From assembly GCA_030040525.1 (NCBI GenBank), contig JASHTN010000377.1, positions 1 through 18,754 on the forward strand: a stretch of DNA of 18,754 nt, written 5' to 3'. A program made the translations under genes and the position numbers. How positions within the stretch are numbered: the first letter of the stretch is position 1; each line of letters begins with the position of its first letter. This stretch comes from Gammaproteobacteria bacterium. GTDB taxonomy: Bacteria; Pseudomonadota; Gammaproteobacteria; Steroidobacterales; Steroidobacteraceae. The notes beneath the pieces are model-generated. The model made no database searches. It had not been told where the DNA came from and saw only the letters and a list, made by a program, of their open reading frames with translations. This document shows, one piece after another, positions 13,967 through 18,754 of this stretch.

Positions 13967-15439
13967 ATGTCCGCCCACGAGCAGCGTTCCGCCGCGCGCC
14001 CCGAGCCGGACGCGCTGCTCACGGCCATCGCGACCTATGCGCGCGACTTCACCATCCGCAGCGACGCGGCCTACGACACCGCGCGCTACTGCCTCATGGA
14101 CACCCTCGCCTGCGGTCTGCAGGCACTCAGATACCCCGCCTGCAGAAAACTGCTGGGTCCGGTGGTGCCGGGGGCGGTGATGCCGGGCGGCGCGCGCGTG
14201 CCCGGCACCTCCTTCGAGCTCGATCCCGTGCAGGCGGCCTTCAACATCGGCGCCATGATCCGCTGGCTCGACTTCAACGACACGTGGCTCGCCGCCGAGT
14301 GGGGACATCCGTCCGATAATCTCGGCGGCATTCTCGCGGTGGCGGATTACCTGGCGCGCAACGCCGTGATGACCGGCCGCACCCCGCTTAACGTGCGGGC
14401 GCTGCTCACCGCCATGATCAAGGCGCACGAGATCCAGGGTGTGCTCGCGCTCGAGAACAGCTTCAACCGCGTCGGGCTCGACCACGTGCTGCTGGTGCGC
14501 ATCGCCTCCACCGCGGTGGTCGCCAGCATGCTGGGCGCGAGCCTCGAGCAGGTGGTGAATGCGGTCTCCAACGCCTGGATCGACGGCGGTGCGCTGCGCA
14601 CCTACCGGCATGCGCCCAACACCGGCTCGCGCAAGAGCTGGGCGGCGGGAGATGCGACCGCCCGCGCGGTGCGGCTCGCGCTCATTGCGCTCACCGGCGA
14701 GATGGGCTACCCGTCGGCGCTCTCGGCCCGCACCTGGGGCTTCAGTGACGTGCTCTTCAAGGGGCGGCCCGTCGTGCTGCCGCAGCCCTTCGACAGCTAC
14801 GTGATGGAGAACGTGCTCTTCAAGATCTCCTACCCGGCGGAGTTCCACGCGCAGACCGCGGTCGAGGCGGCCATGCAGCTGCACCCGCAGGTCGGGAGGC
14901 GGCTGGGCGAGATCGAGCGCATCGCGATCGAGACGCAGGAGCCGGGCGTACGCATCATCGACAAGGTGGGGCCGCTCGCCAATCCCGCCGACCGCGACCA
15001 CTGCATGCAGTACATGGTCGCGATCCCGCTGATCTTCGGGCGCCTCACGGCCGCCGATTACGAGGACGGCATCGCCGCCGACCCGCGCATCGATGCCCTG
15101 CGCGAGCGCATGCAGGTGCGCGAGAACCAGCTCTTCACGCAGGAGTATTACGCAGCCGACAAGCGCTACATCGGCAACGCGCTGCAGATCTTCTTCCGCG
15201 ACGGCAGCCATACCGCACGTGTGCAGGTCGACTATCCGATCGGCCACCGCAAGCGCCGTGCCGAAGGCATGCCGGTGCTGGTGCAGAAGTTCGAGGCCGC
15301 AGTCGACGCACACTACGAGCCGAAGCAGGCGGCGGGCATCAAGGGCTTGTTCGCCAGCCGCCGGCGGCTCGAGGCGCTGCCGGTGAATGAGCTGATGGCG
15401 GCGCTGGTCAGCAACGGCCGCGGCACCGCGACGCCGTAG
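13967..15439 (+). CDS. prpD: 2-Methylcitrate dehydratase PrpD
   Basis: PrpD dehydrates 2-methylcitrate to 2-methyl-cis-aconitate in the cytoplasm; an aconitase then rehydrates it to 2-methylisocitrate for PrpB. The 490-residue length matches the family (E. coli 483). Motifs typical of PrpD are CLMDTLACGLQAL, the substrate-region MIRWLDFNDTWLAAEWGHPS (20 residues, near 99-118), NSFNRVGLDHVLLVRIAST and GSRKSWAAGDATARAVRLA. SYPAEFHAQTAVEAA follows later in the chain. The ATG at 13967 lies 7 bases after prpC with a weak Shine-Dalgarno, so coupling with prpC is likely. No acnD or prpF follows, so this operon uses the PrpD route rather than the AcnD/PrpF route. It ends 25 bases from the stop of a convergent gene. 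Confidence 0.96.
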   Translation: MSAHEQRSAARPEPDALLTAIATYARDFTIRSDAAYDTARYCLMDTLACGLQALRYPACRKLLGPVVPGAVMPGGARVPGTSFELDPVQAAFNIGAMIRWLDFNDTWLAAEWGHPSDNLGGILAVADYLARNAVMTGRTPLNVRALLTAMIKAHEIQGVLALENSFNRVGLDHVLLVRIASTAVVASMLGASLEQVVNAVSNAWIDGGALRTYRHAPNTGSRKSWAAGDATARAVRLALIALTGEMGYPSALSARTWGFSDVLFKGRPVVLPQPFDSYVMENVLFKISYPAEFHAQTAVEAAMQLHPQVGRRLGEIERIAIETQEPGVRIIDKVGPLANPADRDHCMQYMVAIPLIFGRLTAADYEDGIAADPRIDALRERMQVRENQLFTQEYYAADKRYIGNALQIFFRDGSHTARVQVDYPIGHRKRRAEGMPVLVQKFEAAVDAHYEPKQAAGIKGLFASRRRLEALPVNELMAALVSNGRGTATP

Positions 15440-15464
15440 TCCGCCGACGCGCCCGCGGAGCGAC

Positions 15465-17651
15465 TCAGGAATCCGCTACGTACAGATGCGCGGGCGGCTG
15501 CCCCTGGCGATGGCGCTCGTGGATCATGCGGTATGCCGCCTCCAGCTGCCGCGCCTTGCGCCGCGTGTTGAACAGCGGACTCGCCGCCCGCTGTGCCGCG
15601 AGCTTGTGCTTGAGGGCCGCCAGGCGTGCCGGCCGCGAGCCGAGCTCGACCGCCAGCGCCTCGTACTCGGCCAGGCTGCGGGTGACGAGCTCGGGCAGTC
15701 CCACGGCCTGCAGCACGCTCGCCGCCACGCGCGAGGCGAACGATTCGCCGCTGCAGGTGAGTAACGGCAAACCGGCCCACAGTGCATCGCTCGCCGTGGT
15801 GTGGGCGTTGCACGGGAAAGTGTCGAGGAACAGGTCCGCGGCGCGCTGCCGAGCGAGATGTTCGGCACGCGGCACGCGCGGCGCGAAGATCAGCCGCCGC
15901 GGACTCACGCCGCGGCACTGCGCCTCCGCGCGCAGGTTGCGCGCCGCGACCGGGTGGGACTCGAGCAGCCACAGCACGCTGTCGCCGCTACGCTCGAGGA
16001 CGCGCATCCAGGCGCTGAACAAAGCGGGGGTGATCTTGTAGCAGTCGTTGAAACAGCAGAACACCACCGCCTGTCTCGGCAGGGCAAGCTGCTCGCGGCT
16101 CGGACCCTCGGTAACTTCGTGGCGCTGGTCGGTGACCTGATAGGTGTCGGGTAGGTAGAGCAGCTTCTCGGTGTAGTAATCCTGATTCGCCTCCGGCACC
16201 ACCGTGGTGTCGGCGATCAGATAGTCGATGTAGGAAGCGGCCATGGTGCCCGGATAGCCGAGGTAGCTGAGCTGCAGCGGCGCGGCGCGCGCGGCGAAGA
16301 TGCCGGGGCGGCTGTGCTCGGTGAACCCCTTGAGGTCCACGGCGATGTCGATCTGCAGCGCGCGCGCAAGGCACGCTACTTCCCGATCGGTCTTTTCGCG
16401 CACGTCGATGAAGCGCTCGCACGCGGCCTCGGCGCGCCGCCGCAGCGGGTCCCGCGCAGCCGGTCCGAAGGAGAAAGCCGTCACCTCGAACTGCACGCGG
16501 TCGTGCAGCTCGAGGAGTCCCGCCATGAGATACAGCGTGGCGTGGTCGTGAAAATCGGCACTGAAGTAGCCGAGACGGATGCGCTGCCGCGGTGCGCGCA
16601 TCGCGATGGCCGGCGGGTCATCGTCGGCGGGACATTCCTCGCGGACCCACGCGGCGGCCGCCCGCCGCTGCAGTGCCGCCGAGTCCGACAGTGCAAGGGC
16701 TGCAAATGCCGGACAAGCCGCTTCGCCGCGCTCGAGACGCGCGCTGACATCCGCGAGCGTCGCGTCGAAGTCGCTCCAGTCACAGATCTTCATGCGCAGG
16801 TGCTGGCATGCCCCCCGAACATGCTTGTACTGCGGCTGCAAGCGCAATAGCTGTTGGTAACCGGCGAGCGCCGCCACGTACTCCTTGAGGTCGAACAGGG
16901 CCACGGCGCGGTCGTTGTGAGCCGCGGTGAGACCACCGTCGAGACTGATGGCACGCTCGTAGCTGTCGACGGCCTCGACGGTGCGCTGCAGCGCGTGCAG
17001 GGCCAGCCCGCGGTGGTGGTGTGCCTGAGCGTTGCGCGGCTCGAGGCTTAGCGCGCGGCTGAAGTCGGCCAGCGCCGCAGACGGGCGTCTGAGTGCGTAG
17101 AGCGCGGCGCCGCGGTCGTTGTACACGCTGGCGGCGTTCGGTTGCAGCGCCAGCGCCCTATCGAAGCAGCCGACGGCGGCCTCGTGCTCGGCCAGCAGGC
17201 ACAGCATGCGGCCGCGCTGGTGATGCGCTTCCGCCATCTCCGGGCGCAGCGCCGCCGCGCGCTCGTAACTCGCCGCCGCCGCGGCGTGCTGCCCGAGCTC
17301 GCGCAGCGTGTTCGCAAGATTGAAGTGAGCGTCCGCATACGCGGGATCCAGCGCGATGGCGCACTCGTAACTCGAGAGCGCCGCCCCGTACCGCTTCAGT
17401 GCCGCAAGCGCCGCGCCGTGGTTGAGATGCACGGCGGCGACCTGCGGGTTGAGCCGCAGCGCGTGCCCGATCAGCTCCACGGCGCGCTCGGGCTCGCGAG
17501 TCTGCAGCGCCAGCAGTCCCGAGAGATGCAGAGCGTCGAAATGCTCCGGATGTGACTCGAGCACCGAGCGATAGCCCTCACCGGCCTCCGTGAGCCGGCC
17601 CTGCTGATGCAGCGAGAACGCCTGCAGCAGCCGTTCGTCGGCGCCCCTCAC
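15465..17651 (-). CDS. TPR protein with O-GlcNAc-transferase-like (GT41/SPINDLY) domain
   Basis: The 728-residue protein has eight successive 34-residue TPRs (about residues 5-276) joined to a C-terminal GT41 catalytic region. Matches to O-GlcNAc transferases include LGYFSADFHDH (360-370, H370 at the position of human H498) and VDLKGFTEHSRPGIFAARA (438-456). Others are LSYLGYPGTMAASYIDYLIA (461-480), FNDCYKITP with K539 at the position of the UDP-binding human K842, and CNAHTTASDALWAGLP with H617-T618-T619. The enzyme probably transfers a sugar from a nucleotide donor to protein side chains, with the TPRs holding the acceptor; sugar and target are unknown. The GTG at 17651 is preferred because GAGGAG lies just ahead of it and it follows the upstream stop by 7 bases. 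Upstream in-frame starts would overlap the previous gene. Cytoplasmic: no signal peptide. Confidence 0.9.
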   Translation of the reverse strand: MRGADERLLQAFSLHQQGRLTEAGEGYRSVLESHPEHFDALHLSGLLALQTREPERAVELIGHALRLNPQVAAVHLNHGAALAALKRYGAALSSYECAIALDPAYADAHFNLANTLRELGQHAAAAASYERAAALRPEMAEAHHQRGRMLCLLAEHEAAVGCFDRALALQPNAASVYNDRGAALYALRRPSAALADFSRALSLEPRNAQAHHHRGLALHALQRTVEAVDSYERAISLDGGLTAAHNDRAVALFDLKEYVAALAGYQQLLRLQPQYKHVRGACQHLRMKICDWSDFDATLADVSARLERGEAACPAFAALALSDSAALQRRAAAAWVREECPADDDPPAIAMRAPRQRIRLGYFSADFHDHATLYLMAGLLELHDRVQFEVTAFSFGPAARDPLRRRAEAACERFIDVREKTDREVACLARALQIDIAVDLKGFTEHSRPGIFAARAAPLQLSYLGYPGTMAASYIDYLIADTTVVPEANQDYYTEKLLYLPDTYQVTDQRHEVTEGPSREQLALPRQAVVFCCFNDCYKITPALFSAWMRVLERSGDSVLWLLESHPVAARNLRAEAQCRGVSPRRLIFAPRVPRAEHLARQRAADLFLDTFPCNAHTTASDALWAGLPLLTCSGESFASRVAASVLQAVGLPELVTRSLAEYEALAVELGSRPARLAALKHKLAAQRAASPLFNTRRKARQLEAAYRMIHERHRQGQPPAHLYVADS

Positions 17652-17658
17652 GCGCTCC

Positions 17659-18754
17659 TCAGCCACGCGTGCCCGGCTGCCGGCGCCGCGCCTCGACGCG
17701 CTCGGACTCCTGCAGGTAACGCTTGCGCAGCCGCACCAGCAGCGCATCCACTGCGCGCGGCGTGCGCAGGATCTCCTCTGTGGTTTTGCCGGCGCGTTGC
17801 AGGTCGGTGCCGAGCGGGCTCATCTGCAGCTGCAGCAGCACGACGTCGAAGCGCGCCTCGAGCCAGCCCAGCCGCCAGTGCCAGTCGGTATAGCAGAGCC
17901 AGCTGCGCTCGTTAAAGGCGCGCACCGTCGCCGGATCCTGCCAGGCGCCGTGGCTGAGATCGTAGGGCACCAGTATCTCGAACACGCCACCGGGCCTGAG
18001 CAGCCGCAGCACGTTGGTCATCGCGGTGGCAAGGTCGCGGACGTGCCCGAGCACGTCGCGTGCGAGCGCCCGCTCGAACATCTCCTCGGCGAACGTGACA
18101 CGCCCGAAGCGCGCCGTCTCGACGTTCGCGCCGATGAGCGCGGGGGACGCGATATCGGCCACCGCGTCGGGCCTCCAGGCGGGATTGCTGTCGAGGTTGA
18201 AGCAGTCGCTGCGGTAGTCGTTGCCGCTGCCCAAGTGCAGCGTCTCGGGAGGCGGCGCCACTGCGGCCGAGAGCTCGCGCGGCGCGCCACTGCCCTCGGG
18301 AGCGAGCTCCAGGGCGGCAGCGAGAATGTCCTGCTGGCGGCGGCGGGCGAAGATGCGCTGGCCGCGTGCGGCGAGCGCGTAGCGCCGCTCCGGATCCTGC
18401 AGCAGCGCAACGCAGGCCTCGACCAGGCTCTCGTACGGCACTGCGTGCATCGCCTCGCGCAGATCGGCCTCGACGTAAGTCTCCGGTCCGCACTCGGCAA
18501 CCACCGCCTTGGCGTTGGCGAACAGATAGGCGGCGCGCACCACCTCGAAGATCTTGGCCGGGTAGTAGTGCACGCTCAGCACCAGCTTGGCGCGGCCGAT
18601 GGCGCGGTCGCGCTCCTCGCCGTACACGCCGAACAGGCCCAGCACTTTGAGCCCGCGCGCGGTCAGTGCGTCCAGGATCTGCTGCCGGCGCTCGTTGACG
18701 GAGCCGTAGAAGAGGACGTCGATGTCTTCGGCCTGGGGGGCGATGCGCACGAGC
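17659..18754 (-). CDS. Glycosyltransferase-like plus SAM-methyltransferase protein, 5' end beyond the right edge
   Basis: The frame is open to the right edge, so the N-terminus is missing; a GTG at 18750 is probably internal. About 365 residues are visible. The first 150 resemble the C-terminal half of a GT-B or CgeB-like glycosyltransferase: VLFYGSVNERRQQIL, LGLFGVYGEERD, KLVLSVHYYPAKIFEVVRA and then a helical tail. From about 168 on is a class I SAM methyltransferase: motif I LHLGSGNDYR (171-180), an acidic FNLDSNP (D187), VADIASP (D199) and ALARDVLGHVRD. RLLRPGGVFEILVPYD is the usual post-motif strand. This fusion would modify a carbohydrate or glycosylated protein. The stop is 7 bases ahead of the TPR-OGT gene, so they share an operon. 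Substrates cannot be inferred. The domain calls are good; the overall role is inferred. Confidence 0.82.
   Translation of the reverse strand, partial: LVRIAPQAEDIDVLFYGSVNERRQQILDALTARGLKVLGLFGVYGEERDRAIGRAKLVLSVHYYPAKIFEVVRAAYLFANAKAVVAECGPETYVEADLREAMHAVPYESLVEACVALLQDPERRYALAARGQRIFARRRQQDILAAALELAPEGSGAPRELSAAVAPPPETLHLGSGNDYRSDCFNLDSNPAWRPDAVADIASPALIGANVETARFGRVTFAEEMFERALARDVLGHVRDLATAMTNVLRLLRPGGVFEILVPYDLSHGAWQDPATVRAFNERSWLCYTDWHWRLGWLEARFDVVLLQLQMSPLGTDLQRAGKTTEEILRTPRAVDALLVRLRKRYLQESERVEARRRQPGTRG

Noticed and set aside
10774..15313. Long minus-strand open frames antisense to acuI and prpBCD (10774-11937, 12763-13872, 13889-15313)
   Set aside because: They are low-complexity His/Arg/Ala-rich products typical of antisense frames in GC-rich genes, while the plus-strand proteins have full families and catalytic residues.
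15440..15459. TCCGC-N10-GCGGA hairpin between prpD and the TPR-OGT gene as a bidirectional terminator
   Set aside because: The stem is only 5 bp, the loop is long, and there is no T-run on either side.
1..18754. CRISPR arrays, tRNA or rRNA genes, insertion sequences, att sites
   Set aside because: No regularly spaced repeats, cloverleaf-like sequence, transposase or integrase gene, or terminal inverted repeats with target duplications were found on reading both strands.

Overview
The window is GC-rich, densely coded bacterial DNA. No stretch over 300 bases lacks a gene; the longest gaps are about 150 bases (4512-4661) and about 130 bases (771-898). The gene types and order suggest a high-GC proteobacterium, most likely a gammaproteobacterium: an rsmG-parA-parB-atpI-atpB series of the kind found near chromosomal origins, a QseBC/TctDE-type two-component pair, and a prpBCD methylcitrate operon. 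No rRNA or tRNA gene was seen, so the lineage is an inference.

Left part (1-5748). Reading leftward are rsmG, parA, parB, atpI and atpB (cut by the left edge). This housekeeping series is interrupted twice. A vapBC toxin-antitoxin pair sits between parB and atpI. A leucine dehydrogenase gene and a divergent Lrp/AsnC regulator gene sit between rsmG and parA. Between vapC and atpI is a strong intrinsic terminator. A good sigma70-type promoter for the atp genes (TGGACG, 17-base spacer, TATAAT) lies inside the terminator hairpin. mnmG, often found upstream of rsmG, is not present; a two-component system faces away instead.

Middle part (5797-9794). A rightward OmpR-family response regulator and its membrane histidine kinase are 10 bases apart. 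They converge on a leftward gene for an exported S9-family serine peptidase.

Right-centre (9861-15439). Five rightward genes encode an MBL-fold hydrolase, an AcuI-type acrylyl-CoA reductase, and PrpB, PrpC and PrpD. The first two are 10 bases apart. prpB starts 79 bases later with its own possible promoter, and prpBCD are tightly packed. AcuI can make propionyl-CoA and PrpBCD process it through the methylcitrate cycle, so the cluster reads as a propionyl-CoA (possibly acrylate) catabolic unit.

Right end (15465-18754). Two leftward, closely spaced genes encode a protein with eight TPRs fused to an O-GlcNAc-transferase-like (GT41/SPINDLY) domain, and a glycosyltransferase-like plus methyltransferase protein that runs off the right edge. 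They suggest a glycan or protein-glycosylation locus.

I did not find a convincing wholly new system. The most unusual observations are the promoter embedded in a terminator ahead of the atp genes, the two insertions in the origin-type cluster, the MBL-acuI-prpBCD arrangement, and the TPR-OGT/methyltransferase pair.
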